Assembly (NCBI GenBank): GCA_002842925.1
Contig: PHEL01000004.1
Span: 1-64,000 of the forward strand
Length of the DNA: 64,000 nt
Source: Alphaproteobacteria bacterium HGW-Alphaproteobacteria-14
GTDB lineage: Bacteria > Pseudomonadota > Alphaproteobacteria > Sphingomonadales > Sphingomonadaceae
Direction: 5' to 3'
Below the pieces are notes generated by a model. The model searched no databases. It was not told the DNA's origin and saw nothing but the letters and a program-made list of their open reading frames with translations. Within the stretch, counting starts at the first letter, position 1, and each line of letters starts with the position of its first letter. The translations under genes were made by a program, and so were the position numbers. Below, piece after piece: positions 17,625-26,644 of the stretch.

Positions 17625-18533
17625 ATGAACTATCGCACCATGTTGCTGATCGTGCTGCTGGCACCCGTTCTGCTGTTGGGCGGTGCGGCGGCATTGGGGG
17701 TGATGATCCCGGTGCCGCAGTGGGGGCGCGATTATGTGCTGCGGTTTGTGGTGGATGACGCGCGCGCGCCGCTTGAACTGCCTGATATCGCCGGCCCTGA
17801 TGACCCCCTTCGCCCGCTGGTGGTGATTGATGCCGGTCATGGTGGGCGTGATCCCGGTGCTATCGGCACTGATGCTGAAGGGCGCAAGGTCAATGAAAAG
17901 GACATCACGCTCGCGATTGCGCTGGCGCTGCGCGATGAATTGCTGCGCGCGGGCGGCATCCGCGTGGCCATGACCCGCGGTGATGATCGCATCGTTCCGC
18001 TAGGCTACCGGCCCGAGATCGCCCGGCTGCTCGAAGCCGATCTGTTCATTTCGATCCACGCCGATTCCGCCGGAGAGCGTGCCGATGTAGGGGGGGCGAG
18101 CATCTACACCTTGTCCGATGACGCGTCGAGCGAGGCCGCGGCGCGGTTTGCTGCGCGAGAGAACGACGCCGACCGGTTGAACGGCATTGCGATTAACGGC
18201 CAAAGCGCGGCGGTGAGCGCGATTCTGGTCGAACTGTCGCAGCAGCGCACACAGGAAGACGCGATCGAATTTGTCGGACTGGTGCTGCGCGAAGGCGGGG
18301 ACAAGCTCGCGTTCAACCCACAGCCGCGCAGAGCCGCTGCGCTCGCCGTGCTGCGCGCGCCCGATGTGCCTTCGGTGTTGTTTGAAAGCGGGTTTGTGTC
18401 CAATCGTGATGACAGGACGCGACTGACCACGCAGGAAGGCCGCGCGCAATATGCCAGCGTGCTGGCACGCGCGGTGCAGGTCTATTTCGCCCGCCGCGCC
18501 GATACCTCGGCGACTACCGGGGGCGGGGAATAG
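17625..18533 (+). CDS. N-acetylmuramoyl-L-alanine amidase (Amidase_3)
   Basis: A 302-residue periplasmic zinc amidase that cleaves the lactyl-peptide bond of peptidoglycan, the AmiC class used in daughter-cell separation. An N-terminal signal or anchor helix spans about residues 5-27. Zinc ligands and catalytic residues are visible: His in DAGHGGRDPG, Glu in VNEKD, His in SIHADS and the catalytic Glu in FESGFVSN. There is no AMIN domain. It is followed 54 bases later by PBP1A, so synthesis and hydrolysis genes are paired. Confidence 0.92.
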   Translation: MNYRTMLLIVLLAPVLLLGGAAALGVMIPVPQWGRDYVLRFVVDDARAPLELPDIAGPDDPLRPLVVIDAGHGGRDPGAIGTDAEGRKVNEKDITLAIALALRDELLRAGGIRVAMTRGDDRIVPLGYRPEIARLLEADLFISIHADSAGERADVGGASIYTLSDDASSEAAARFAARENDADRLNGIAINGQSAAVSAILVELSQQRTQEDAIEFVGLVLREGGDKLAFNPQPRRAAALAVLRAPDVPSVLFESGFVSNRDDRTRLTTQEGRAQYASVLARAVQVYFARRADTSATTGGGE

Positions 18534-18587
18534 CGGGCTAAATCGACTAGCTTTTGCGCCCGCGCGCGTGCTAGTTGCCGGGCGTTT

Positions 18588-21116
18588 ATGACCGATCACG
18601 CTCCCGCATCCGCGCCGCAATCCCATTGGGCTTACCTCCGCTACCGCGTGAACCGCGATATCGGCGGCGCGGCAGCGTGGTTTGGCGAAAAATGGCGCCA
18701 AAGCCTGCTGTTCAAACTCGCCGCGGCAGCGGTTGGTGCGTTTCTGGTGATCTGGATTGCGGTGTTCGTCTGGCTCGCCAGCGATCTGCCGGAGGCTGAC
18801 GCGCTGCTGACCTATGAAACCCCGTTGCCTTCGGTGGTGCGCGGGGTGGATGGTGAGATCGTCCATTCCTACGCCCGCGAACGCCGGGTGCAGTTGCAAT
18901 ATGCCGATTTTCCCGAACAATTGATCGAGGCCTATCTCGCGGCTGAGGATAAGACCTTCTTCACTCACGGCGGGGTCGATATTTTCGGCACATTGAATGC
19001 GGTGTTTGATTATGCCAGCAAGATGGGATCGGGCGAACGCGCGGTGGGCGGGTCGACGATCACCCAGCAGGTCGCCAAGAACCTGCTGCTGGGCGATGAA
19101 TATTCAGTCACGCGCAAGCTCAAGGAAATGATCCTTGCCGGGCGCATCGAACAGGTGCTGACCAAGCAGGAAATCCTTGAGCTTTACCTCAATGAAATCC
19201 CGCTCGGGCGACGGTCTTTCGGGGTGCAGGCGGCATCGCGCGCCTATTTCGACCGCGATGTGGACGAGCTGGAACTGCACCAGATGGCGTTTCTGGCAAT
19301 CCTGCCCAAGGCGCCCGAACGCTATGGCCGCAAGGGTCAGGAACAGGCCGCACTGGATCGCCGCAATTTCGTTCTGAGTCAGATGGAAGCTAATGGCTTC
19401 ATCACTGCGGCGCAGCGTCGCGCGGCAGCGGGTAAGCCTTTGGGCCTTGTCACCCAGCGCCGCGAACGCAGCGTGGATGCAGGTTATTTCCTTGAAGAAG
19501 TGCGCAGGGAACTGATCGAACGGTTTGGCGAGACAGCGGAGGACGGCGGCAACAGCGTCTATGCCGGCGGCCTGTGGGTGCGCACCTCGCTCGATCCCGA
19601 AATCCAGCTCGCCGCGCGCGATGCGTTGCGCGAAGGGCTGCTGCGCTATCAGGGCGGGCGCGCCTGGAGCGGGCCGATTGCCACGATTAACGTTGGAGAG
19701 GGCAATTGGGCAGGCCAGCTTGCCAGTTCGCCGCTGGGGATCAATTTTCGTGACTGGCGCATTGGCGTCGTCACCAGCCGCAGCGGATCATCGGCGCGGA
19801 TCGGCTTTGCTGATGGCTCTGAGGCACCGCTCACCGGCCTGCCCAATGCGCTCAAAGCAGGTGACGTGATCGCCGCCAGCCCAGCGGGTAATGGCTGGCA
19901 GGTGCGCACCATTCCCGAAGCGCAAGGCGCGCTGGTGGTGCAAGGCGCGCAATCAGGCCGTTTGGTGGCGATGCAGGGCGGGTTCGATTACCGCTTGTCT
20001 GATTTCAACCGCGCGACGCAGGCGATGCGGCAGCCGGGCTCGACGATCAAGCCGTTCGTCTATGCCGCCGGGCTGGATAACGGAATGACCCCTTCAACCC
20101 AGGTCGATAACACACGGTTCTGCTATTATCAGGGCGCAAACTTGGGCGAGAAGTGCATTCGCGGCGGACGCGGCAGCGGCGGACAGCACCCGATGCGATA
20201 CGGGCTTGAACAGTCGCAGAATATCATGACCGTGCAGATCGGCATGGCTGCGGGAATGCCTAATGTTGTCGAGGAGATCGCAAAGCTCGGGATTGGCAAG
20301 TTCCCGGCCTATCCCTCCACCGCGCTGGGTGCAGGCGAAACGACGTTGGTGAAGATGGTCAGCGCTTACAGCGCGCTTGCCAATCACGGACGGCTGAATG
20401 CGCCGACGGTGATTGATTATGTGCAGGATCGCCGTGGCAAAGTGCTGTTGCGCGCCGATACCCGTAATTGCACTGGATGCAGCATGGCCGAATGGGATGG
20501 CAAGCCAATGCCGCGCATCGGCATCAAGGGCCAACAGGCGATGGATGCGCGCACCGCGTTTCAGGTGATGCACATGCTGCGCGGCGCGGTCAGCCGGGGC
20601 ACCGCGACGGTGCTTAATCCGCTCAATCTGCCGCTGTTTGGCAAGACCGGCACCACCACCGGGCCGAAGGATGTGTGGTTCATCGGCGGCACGCAGCAAT
20701 ATGTGGCGGGCGCCTATGTCGGCTTTGACCAGCCGCGCAATATGGGCGGATATGCCTATGGCGGCACGATCGCCGCTCCGATCATCAAAAGCCTGATCGA
20801 AAAAACCCGTAAGAAGTGGTCTGACCTTCCACCGGTTGCGCCGCAAGGTGTGCGGATGGTTCGGGTGGACCGCCGCTCGGGCAAGCAGGTGTTTGATGGC
20901 TGGCCGACCGACGACCCACGATCAGCCATCATCTGGGAAGCGTTCAAACCCGATACGGAGCCAGAGCGTTTCACCCGGCAGGACGAGATCGCGGCCCGGC
21001 GCAACGAGATCCTTCAACTAATCCGCGCTGGCCGGGAAAATGCCGAAAGCATAGTGATCGATGCGCCCGATGAACGGCCAGCCAATTTCGTCGAGGAGCA
21101 GGGCGGGATTTACTGA
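18588..21116 (+). CDS. Penicillin-binding protein 1A, bifunctional class A
   Basis: An 842-residue inner-membrane enzyme that polymerises and cross-links peptidoglycan. A single TM anchor is at about residues 43-65. The GT51 glycosyltransferase domain has AAEDKTFFTHGGVD and GGSTITQQVAKN. An OB-like insert follows, then the transpeptidase domain with SxxK in QPGSTIKPFVY, SxN in LEQSQNIM and KTG in FGKTGTTTG. The length and order match PBP1A of alphaproteobacteria. A short gap after the amidase has a 6-base inverted repeat (ACTAGC 18547-18552, GCTAGT 18571-18576) that may be a weak terminator or operator. Confidence 0.93.
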   Translation: MTDHAPASAPQSHWAYLRYRVNRDIGGAAAWFGEKWRQSLLFKLAAAAVGAFLVIWIAVFVWLASDLPEADALLTYETPLPSVVRGVDGEIVHSYARERRVQLQYADFPEQLIEAYLAAEDKTFFTHGGVDIFGTLNAVFDYASKMGSGERAVGGSTITQQVAKNLLLGDEYSVTRKLKEMILAGRIEQVLTKQEILELYLNEIPLGRRSFGVQAASRAYFDRDVDELELHQMAFLAILPKAPERYGRKGQEQAALDRRNFVLSQMEANGFITAAQRRAAAGKPLGLVTQRRERSVDAGYFLEEVRRELIERFGETAEDGGNSVYAGGLWVRTSLDPEIQLAARDALREGLLRYQGGRAWSGPIATINVGEGNWAGQLASSPLGINFRDWRIGVVTSRSGSSARIGFADGSEAPLTGLPNALKAGDVIAASPAGNGWQVRTIPEAQGALVVQGAQSGRLVAMQGGFDYRLSDFNRATQAMRQPGSTIKPFVYAAGLDNGMTPSTQVDNTRFCYYQGANLGEKCIRGGRGSGGQHPMRYGLEQSQNIMTVQIGMAAGMPNVVEEIAKLGIGKFPAYPSTALGAGETTLVKMVSAYSALANHGRLNAPTVIDYVQDRRGKVLLRADTRNCTGCSMAEWDGKPMPRIGIKGQQAMDARTAFQVMHMLRGAVSRGTATVLNPLNLPLFGKTGTTTGPKDVWFIGGTQQYVAGAYVGFDQPRNMGGYAYGGTIAAPIIKSLIEKTRKKWSDLPPVAPQGVRMVRVDRRSGKQVFDGWPTDDPRSAIIWEAFKPDTEPERFTRQDEIAARRNEILQLIRAGRENAESIVIDAPDERPANFVEEQGGIY

Positions 21117-21238
21117 CCGGCCAGTGCCCCCGGTGCGCTAATGAACATGGGAGCGCGCGTTGCCTGACGCCGAGTGCTTTACAATCGCGCCGCCAGCGTT
21201 AAGCGGGGCCGTCTTTTTGCGTGACCAAAGGATCAACC

Positions 21239-22366
21239 ATGCGGGCCGAGGCCCAAGCCTTTATCAACCGGATCGAAGCGGCGCTGTCATTGGTGCGCCT
21301 GTCGCTTGACTGGGAACGTGCGCTGCGGCGGCTCGATGAACTCAACGCGCGGGTGCAAGACCCTGCGCTGTGGGACAATCCCAAGCAGGCGCAGGCGATC
21401 AGCCGCGAACAAAAGACGCTCGAAAATGCGGTGAACACTGTCAACGAAATCGCCGCCGAAATGGCCGATGCGATCGAGTTCGTCGAAATGGGAGAGGCCG
21501 AGGGCGAGGACAGCATCGTTGACGATGGCCTGAAAACGCTCGAACGTCTCGCCGACCGCGCCGATGCGGACAAGGTGCAGGCTCTGCTTTCGGGTGAGGC
21601 GGACGCCAACGATACCTACATCGAAATTCACGCAGGCGCGGGCGGCACTGAAAGCCAGGACTGGGCCGAAATGCTGTTTCGGATGTATGGCCGCTGGGCC
21701 GAACGCCGCGGGTTCAAGGTCGAAACGGTCGAATATCAGGCGGGCGATCAGGCCGGGATCAAATCGGCCACGCTGCTGATCATGGGCGAAAACGCCTATG
21801 GCTATGCCAAGACCGAAAGCGGCGTCCACCGGCTGGTGCGCATCAGCCCCTATGATAGCAGCGCGCGCCGGCACACCTCGTTCAGTTCGGTGTGGGTCTA
21901 TCCCGTGATCGACGACTCGTTTGAAATCGAGGTCAATCCGGCTGACCTCAAGATCGATACCTATCGTGCATCGGGTTCGGGTGGGCAGCACGTTAACACC
22001 ACCGATTCTGCGGTGCGCTTTACCCACATCCCGACCGGGATCGTGGTTGCGTGCCAGAATGATCGCAGCCAGCACAAGAACCGCGAAACCGCGATGAATA
22101 TGCTGAAGGCACGGTTGTTCGAACGCGAAATGGCGATGCGCGAAGCGGTTGCCAGCGGTGAATATCAGGACAAGAGCGAAATCGGCTGGGGCCACCAGAT
22201 CCGGTCATACGTGTTGCAGCCGTATCAGATGGTCAAAGACCTGCGCACCGGGGTCGTTTCCACCGCCCCCGGCGACGTGCTTGACGGCGCGATCGACCCG
22301 TTTATTTCCGCCGCGCTGGCTCAGCGGGTGACGGGTGAAAAGGTCGAGATCGAGGATGTGGAGTAA
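21239..22366 (+). CDS. prfB: Peptide chain release factor 2
   Basis: A 375-residue class I release factor that reads UGA and UAA. The catalytic GGQ is in GSGGQHVN, and the anticodon-mimic region lies upstream. The start is ATG 21239 (MRAEAQAF), preceded by AAAGGA; the GTG at 21221 would add six residues and has no ribosome site. The gene is read in a single frame with no internal UGA near codon 25, so the programmed +1 frameshift that autoregulates prfB in many bacteria is absent, as is common in alphaproteobacteria. Its stop codon shares a base with the next start. Confidence 0.95.
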   Translation: MRAEAQAFINRIEAALSLVRLSLDWERALRRLDELNARVQDPALWDNPKQAQAISREQKTLENAVNTVNEIAAEMADAIEFVEMGEAEGEDSIVDDGLKTLERLADRADADKVQALLSGEADANDTYIEIHAGAGGTESQDWAEMLFRMYGRWAERRGFKVETVEYQAGDQAGIKSATLLIMGENAYGYAKTESGVHRLVRISPYDSSARRHTSFSSVWVYPVIDDSFEIEVNPADLKIDTYRASGSGGQHVNTTDSAVRFTHIPTGIVVACQNDRSQHKNRETAMNMLKARLFEREMAMREAVASGEYQDKSEIGWGHQIRSYVLQPYQMVKDLRTGVVSTAPGDVLDGAIDPFISAALAQRVTGEKVEIEDVE

Positions 22367-23100
22367 TGATTGCGATGCGGCGCGCGCTGGCGACGACAGT
22401 AGTGGCGGCGGCCATGCTGTTGCTGTCGGCCTGCGACCAGATCATGCCCGTTGCAGCGGATCGACCGGACAGCGCGGCCCAATTTCCCAAACCGGATCGC
22501 CCGGTTGCCAAGGTTATTTCCAACCAGTTTTCCAACGAAGACGCCCGCGATGAACGCAACGAGGCGCAGGTGGTTATGGACCTCGCCAATATCCGCGCGG
22601 GGATGACTGTGGCTGATATTGGCGCGGGCGAAGGGTATTACACCGTGCGTCTGGCCGAGCGCGTTGGCACTGACGGGCGCGTGCTTGCGCAGGACATCAG
22701 CCGAGACGCGCTCGAACGGCTGGGCCGCCGGGTTGAGCGCGAGCGGCTTGAAAATATCTCGATAAAGCTGGGCGAATCCGCTGATCCGCAGCTGCCGCCG
22801 GACAGTTTCGACCGAATTTTCATGGTTCACATGTATCACGAAGTGACCGAGCCTTACGCCTTTCTGTGGCACATGTGGCCCGCACTGAATGCCGGTGGGC
22901 AGATCATCCTTGTGGAAAGCAATAGCCCGATCGGCACGCACGGACTGCCGCACCGGTTGCTGTTCTGCGAATTTGAGGCGATCGGCTATGAGCTGGTAGA
23001 ATATGTCGAGCGGCCAGACATCAAAGGATATTTTGCGCGGTTCGAACGCGGTAAAGCCCGCACCAGGCCAGAGGCGATCCGCGCCTGCAACGCGGGCTAG
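22366..23100 (+). CDS. SAM-dependent methyltransferase with lipoprotein signal
   Basis: A 244-residue protein that begins with a basic n-region, a hydrophobic helix and a lipobox LLSAC (Cys23, Asp at +2). A complete class I methyltransferase core follows, with motif I VADIGAGEGYY (82-92), the acidic VLAQDIS motif and the post-motif HMYHEVTEPYAFLW. An exported methyltransferase is odd because SAM is cytoplasmic. Similar predicted lipoprotein or signal-bearing methyltransferases do occur in Proteobacteria, with unknown function. It overlaps prfB by one base (TAATG), so it is translationally coupled to it. Confidence 0.78.
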   Translation: MIAMRRALATTVVAAAMLLLSACDQIMPVAADRPDSAAQFPKPDRPVAKVISNQFSNEDARDERNEAQVVMDLANIRAGMTVADIGAGEGYYTVRLAERVGTDGRVLAQDISRDALERLGRRVERERLENISIKLGESADPQLPPDSFDRIFMVHMYHEVTEPYAFLWHMWPALNAGGQIILVESNSPIGTHGLPHRLLFCEFEAIGYELVEYVERPDIKGYFARFERGKARTRPEAIRACNAG

Positions 23101-23195
23101 CAAAAGCGCCGTCTCAAGCGTTGCGGCGCGCGTATCGGATCACTATGTCACATTTTAGGAATGCGCGTCAGGGACGGCGCGAAGGGGAGTTTTCA

Positions 23196-24599
23196 TTGTT
23201 CAAGGGATTGAGCCCGATCGTCTATGGCGGGCGCGAAGTGTGGCCTCTTATCGAAGGCGGCAAAGGCGTATCGGCAACTAACCATGCCAGTTCGGGCGCG
23301 TGGGCGGCGGCGGGCGGTATCGGCACGGTCAGCGCTGTCAACGCCGATAGCTATGACGTGGACGGCAACCCGATACCGCAGGTCTATCCTCAGGCGACTC
23401 GCAAGGAACGATTCGAACAACTGGTTCGATACGGCATTGACGGCGCGACCGAACAGGTGCGGCGCGCGCACGAGATTTCCGGCGGCAGGGGCGCGATCAA
23501 CATCAACGTGTTGTGGGAAATGGGCGGGGCGCAGGCCGTGCTCGAAGGGGTGCTGGAAAACTGCAAGGGGCTGATTACCGGCGTCACCTGCGGTGCGGGA
23601 ATGCCTTACAAACTGGCCGAGATTGCGGCCCGTTACAATGTTCACTACCTGCCGATCATCAGTTCCGCGCGCGCGTTTCGTGCCTTGTGGAAGCGCAGCT
23701 ATTCCAGGGTGCCGGAGCTGATGGCGGCGGTGGTCTATGAAGATCCGTGGCTGGCAGGTGGCCACAACGGCCTGTCCAATGCCGAAGACCCGCTGGTTCC
23801 CGAAGATCCCTACCCCCGCGTCAAGGCGCTGCGCGAAACCATGCGCGCCGAAGGGGTGTCGGAAGAAACCGCTATCGTCATGGCCGGCGGGGTGTGGTTC
23901 CTGCGCGAATGGAATGACTGGATCGACAACCCCGAACTGGGCAAGATCGCGTTCCAGTTCGGCACCCGGCCTCTGCTGACGCAAGAAAGCCCGATCCCGC
24001 AGGTATGGAAGGAAATGCTGCGCACGGTCGAACCGGGCGATGTGCTGTTGCACAAATTCTCGCCCACGGGCTTCTATTCCAGCGCGGTAAAGACGCCATT
24101 CCTCTATGACCTGATTCATCGCTCGGAACGCCAGATCCCGATCTTCAAACGCGACGAGGAGGAAGGCGCCGTTCCCCTGTCCGACCATGGCAAGGCGAAA
24201 TATTTCTGGGTCCACCCAGGCGATCAGCGCAAGGCACTGGCGTGGATGGCAGAAGGATTCACAGAAGCCCTCAAGACGCCGGACAATACGGTGGTGTTCG
24301 TAACCCCCGAAAGCGCCGAGCAGATCCGTGGCGACCAGCAGGGCTGCATGGGCTGCCTCAGCCACTGCGGCTTTTCGAGCTGGAAAGACCACGACGACCA
24401 CACCACCGGACGCCTCGCCGATCCGCGCAGCTTCTGCATCCAGAAAACCTTGCAAGACATCGCTCACGGAGGCGATCCGGACAACAACCTCGCCTTTGCC
24501 GGCCACGCGGCATATCGTTTCAAGAACGATCCGTTCTACTCCAACGGCTACACGCCGAGCGTGGGCGAGTTGGTCGAGCGGATTTTGACGGGGGATTGA
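23196..24599 (+). CDS. Nitronate monooxygenase / 2-nitropropane dioxygenase-like flavoprotein
   Basis: A 467-residue FMN-dependent TIM-barrel protein of the NMO/2-nitropropane dioxygenase superfamily. The start is TTG 23196, because AGGGGAG lies 7 bases upstream and it gives the family N-terminus FKGLSPIVYGG. FMN-loop features include GVTCGAGMPYKL and MAGGVWFLREW. The C-terminal extension has paired cysteines (GCMGCLSHCGFSSW), which set this large subgroup apart from classical NMO and suggest a metal or disulfide site. The physiological substrate is unknown. It shares one base with the small gene that follows. Confidence 0.8.
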   Translation: MFKGLSPIVYGGREVWPLIEGGKGVSATNHASSGAWAAAGGIGTVSAVNADSYDVDGNPIPQVYPQATRKERFEQLVRYGIDGATEQVRRAHEISGGRGAININVLWEMGGAQAVLEGVLENCKGLITGVTCGAGMPYKLAEIAARYNVHYLPIISSARAFRALWKRSYSRVPELMAAVVYEDPWLAGGHNGLSNAEDPLVPEDPYPRVKALRETMRAEGVSEETAIVMAGGVWFLREWNDWIDNPELGKIAFQFGTRPLLTQESPIPQVWKEMLRTVEPGDVLLHKFSPTGFYSSAVKTPFLYDLIHRSERQIPIFKRDEEEGAVPLSDHGKAKYFWVHPGDQRKALAWMAEGFTEALKTPDNTVVFVTPESAEQIRGDQQGCMGCLSHCGFSSWKDHDDHTTGRLADPRSFCIQKTLQDIAHGGDPDNNLAFAGHAAYRFKNDPFYSNGYTPSVGELVERILTGD

Positions 24600-24970
24600 T
24601 GGGCGTGGCGGCGGAACCGCTCTGTGAAACGGAGATTGCCCGTCGCCTTCCTGTCTGGTCCGCGCTGTCAGAACTGTTCCTCGATCAGGAACTAGAGCCC
24701 AGTGATTATCGCCGCATTGCCGAGGTCATCGTCCGGAGCGGCTATTCCCCGGCGCAGGCTGAGGCCATGCTGCGATGTGAGGTTGCACCGGCCTTTGTGG
24801 TGAACCTGTGGAGCGTTGCCGGCGAATGGGAGGCTTGGCCCGAAAAATACGTCCGCGAGCGGGTGCTGGAAAAGCGCGGGTCAACATTTACGAGGGTCGC
24901 CACCCGACTGTTCAACAATGACTTGCTGTCACGCGAGTGGGCAAAGGTGGCCGCCCACATCAATACCTGA
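24599..24970 (+). CDS. Small DUF7079-like protein coupled to the flavoprotein
   Basis: A 123-residue soluble, helical protein without signal or membrane segment. The features LPVWSALSELFLD, RIAEVIVRSGYSPAQAEAML and the ending WAKVAAHIN match small DUF7079-type proteins often found as solitary immunity-like or accessory genes. The ATG at 24599 overlaps the flavoprotein stop (TGATG), so expression is coupled. Function unknown. It ends 7 bases before the convergent dehydrogenase gene. Confidence 0.65.
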   Translation: MGVAAEPLCETEIARRLPVWSALSELFLDQELEPSDYRRIAEVIVRSGYSPAQAEAMLRCEVAPAFVVNLWSVAGEWEAWPEKYVRERVLEKRGSTFTRVATRLFNNDLLSREWAKVAAHINT

Positions 24971-24976
24971 TCCTCA

Positions 24977-25978
24977 TCAGATCAGCGCCGTCAACACCTG
25001 ATCTGGCGGGCGGTGCCCGTCGGCCCAGATGCGGATATTGGCGATCACCTTGTGGCCCGAATCCTCGCGGCCTTCGGCGGTGGCGCTGCCGATGTGGGGG
25101 AGGGTCATCACGTTGGGGTGCGCGATGAGGCGCGGATCGACGTTGGGCTCGTCCGGATAGACGTCCAATCCAGCGCCCGCCAGATGGCCTGATTGCAGTG
25201 CCGCGATCAACGCCTCCTGATCGATCAATTCGCCGCGCGCGGTGTTGATGATGCTGCTGCCCGGCTTCATCAGCGCGATCCGCCGCGCGTTCACCAGCCC
25301 GCGCGTGTCGTCGGTCAACGGGCAGTGCAGGGTGAGGATATCTGCTTCGGCCATCAACGCATCGACATCGGCCACGTAACGCGCAGCCAGAATCCGCTCT
25401 AATGCTTCGGGCAGCGGCTTGCGGTTGGTATAGGCGATCTCCAGCCCGAAGGCGCGGGCGCGGTGGGCGACCGCCTGGCCGATGCGGCCCATGCCGACGA
25501 TGCCGAGAACCTTCCCCGCCAGCTTGCGCCCCAACAGGCCCGATGGTGCCCAACCCGTCCACTTTCCGCTGCGCACCAGACCTGTGCCTTCGCGAATGCG
25601 TCGCGGGACGCCGATGATCCCGGCCATGGCGATATCGGCGGTATCATCAGTGAACACCCCCGGTGTATTGGTCACCAGTATGCGGCGCGCAGCAGCGGCG
25701 GCCAGATCGATATGTTCCGTCCCCGCGCCGAAATTGGCGATCAGGCCCAGCCGTTCTCCCGCGTCTGCGATCAGATCGGCGTCGATCCGGTCGGTCACAG
25801 TCGGCACCAGCACATCGCAATCGCGCATCGCGGCGGCAAGCTGTTCGCGGGTGAGCGGCACATCCGCCTCGTTCAGCACCACGTCGAACAATTCGCGCAT
25901 CCGCGCCTCGACTGCGGGCATCAGGTGGCGGGTGACGATCACGCGCGGGCGTTCGATCGGGGTGCGGGTTTCTGGCAT
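24977..25978 (-). CDS. D-2-hydroxyacid dehydrogenase (glyoxylate/hydroxypyruvate reductase-like)
   Basis: A 333-residue NAD(P)-dependent D-isomer-specific 2-hydroxyacid dehydrogenase. The nucleotide-binding loop is GIVGMGRIGQAV, and the catalytic residues are Arg in INTARGELID, Glu in YPDEPNVD and His in LPHIGSATAEGR. The GAGTEHIDL substrate loop resembles glyoxylate reductase GyaR. Substrate choice among glyoxylate, hydroxypyruvate and other 2-ketoacids cannot be read with certainty. It converges with the small protein gene downstream. Confidence 0.88.
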   Translation of the reverse strand: MPETRTPIERPRVIVTRHLMPAVEARMRELFDVVLNEADVPLTREQLAAAMRDCDVLVPTVTDRIDADLIADAGERLGLIANFGAGTEHIDLAAAAARRILVTNTPGVFTDDTADIAMAGIIGVPRRIREGTGLVRSGKWTGWAPSGLLGRKLAGKVLGIVGMGRIGQAVAHRARAFGLEIAYTNRKPLPEALERILAARYVADVDALMAEADILTLHCPLTDDTRGLVNARRIALMKPGSSIINTARGELIDQEALIAALQSGHLAGAGLDVYPDEPNVDPRLIAHPNVMTLPHIGSATAEGREDSGHKVIANIRIWADGHRPPDQVLTALI

Positions 25979-26022
25979 GGTTATCGGCTAATACCGCAGG
26001 GGCCACGCGGTCAAGCAGCGAT

Positions 26023-26058
26023 CCGGTGTGCAGGCCGGTGTGCAGGCCGGTGTGCAGG
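26023..26058. repeat. Three perfect tandem copies of a 12-base unit (CCGGTGTGCAGG)
   Basis: Contiguous copies at 26023-26034, 26035-26046 and 26047-26058 lie in the divergent gap between the dehydrogenase and the SH3 protein gene, about 50 bases upstream of the latter. It could be a slippage-prone tract or repeated protein-binding sites. Confidence 0.97.
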
Positions 26059-26109
26059 TTGAAAGCCGTGCTTGAATGAATCGCGCAACAGCGGCTATCG
26101 ACCCAATCC

Positions 26110-26607
26110 ATGTGGAGATTGCGTAATCTTGTCGTGTTCGTGCTTGCCCTTGCGGCGGCGCTTACCGTGTGTGCCGCGCCGTTGCGGGCGCAGGATCGGG
26201 CGCTGCCATATTGGGCGTCGCTGCGTTATGACGAAGTGCGGATGCGCGTCGGGCCGAGCGAGGAGTACCCGATAGAGTGGGTGTACAAGCGCAAGGGGCT
26301 GCCGGTGAAGGTCGTGCGGGTGCGCGAAGGCTGGCGTCTGGTCGAAGACCCCGACGGCGCGCGCGGCTGGATTGCGCGCAGTCAGCTTGACCCTGCGCGC
26401 GGGGTGATGGTGGTGGGGGCCGGGCTGGCTGATGTGCGGACCGAGCCTTCAGCCACGTCGGCGCTCAACTGGCGGGCGCAGCCTGGCGTAGTTGCTGGCC
26501 TGCTGCGCTGCCGCGAAAGCTGGTGCGAGGTTGATATCGCCGGACGCAAGGGCTGGGCGCTGCGCGAGCGGTTGTGGGGCGCAGAGGATTTGCCGGGCGA
26601 CGAATAG
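26110..26607 (+). CDS. Periplasmic SH3-domain protein
   Basis: A 165-residue exported protein with a signal peptide (residues 1-28, cleaving after LRAQ) and two tandem bacterial SH3-like repeats: LPYWASLRYDEVRMRVGPSE through GWIARSQL, and a second around VRTEPSATSALNWRAQPG through GWALRERLW. Family members are annotated as SH3_4 domain proteins and probably bind peptidoglycan or envelope proteins. The ATG at 26110 begins without a strong ribosome site. Confidence 0.82.
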   Translation: MWRLRNLVVFVLALAAALTVCAAPLRAQDRALPYWASLRYDEVRMRVGPSEEYPIEWVYKRKGLPVKVVRVREGWRLVEDPDGARGWIARSQLDPARGVMVVGAGLADVRTEPSATSALNWRAQPGVVAGLLRCRESWCEVDIAGRKGWALRERLWGAEDLPGDE

Positions 26608-26644
26608 GCCGGGCGACCCGCCAGGGCCGCCCGGCGTTTCGCTT
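26608..26644. terminator. Stem-loop terminator between convergent genes
   Basis: A perfect 8-base inverted repeat, GCCGGGCG (26608-26615) and CGCCCGGC (26628-26635), is followed by GTTTCGCTT. It fills the gap between the SH3 gene stop and the thiolase stop and can serve both strands, although the T-run is weak. Confidence 0.55.

Noticed and set aside
21221-21238. A programmed +1 frameshift at the start of prfB
   Set aside because: The gene is continuous from ATG 21239, and no in-frame UGA with upstream Shine-Dalgarno-like sequence is present.
23193-24506. 437-codon minus-strand frame opposite the flavoprotein
   Set aside because: Antisense shadow with no recognisable domain.
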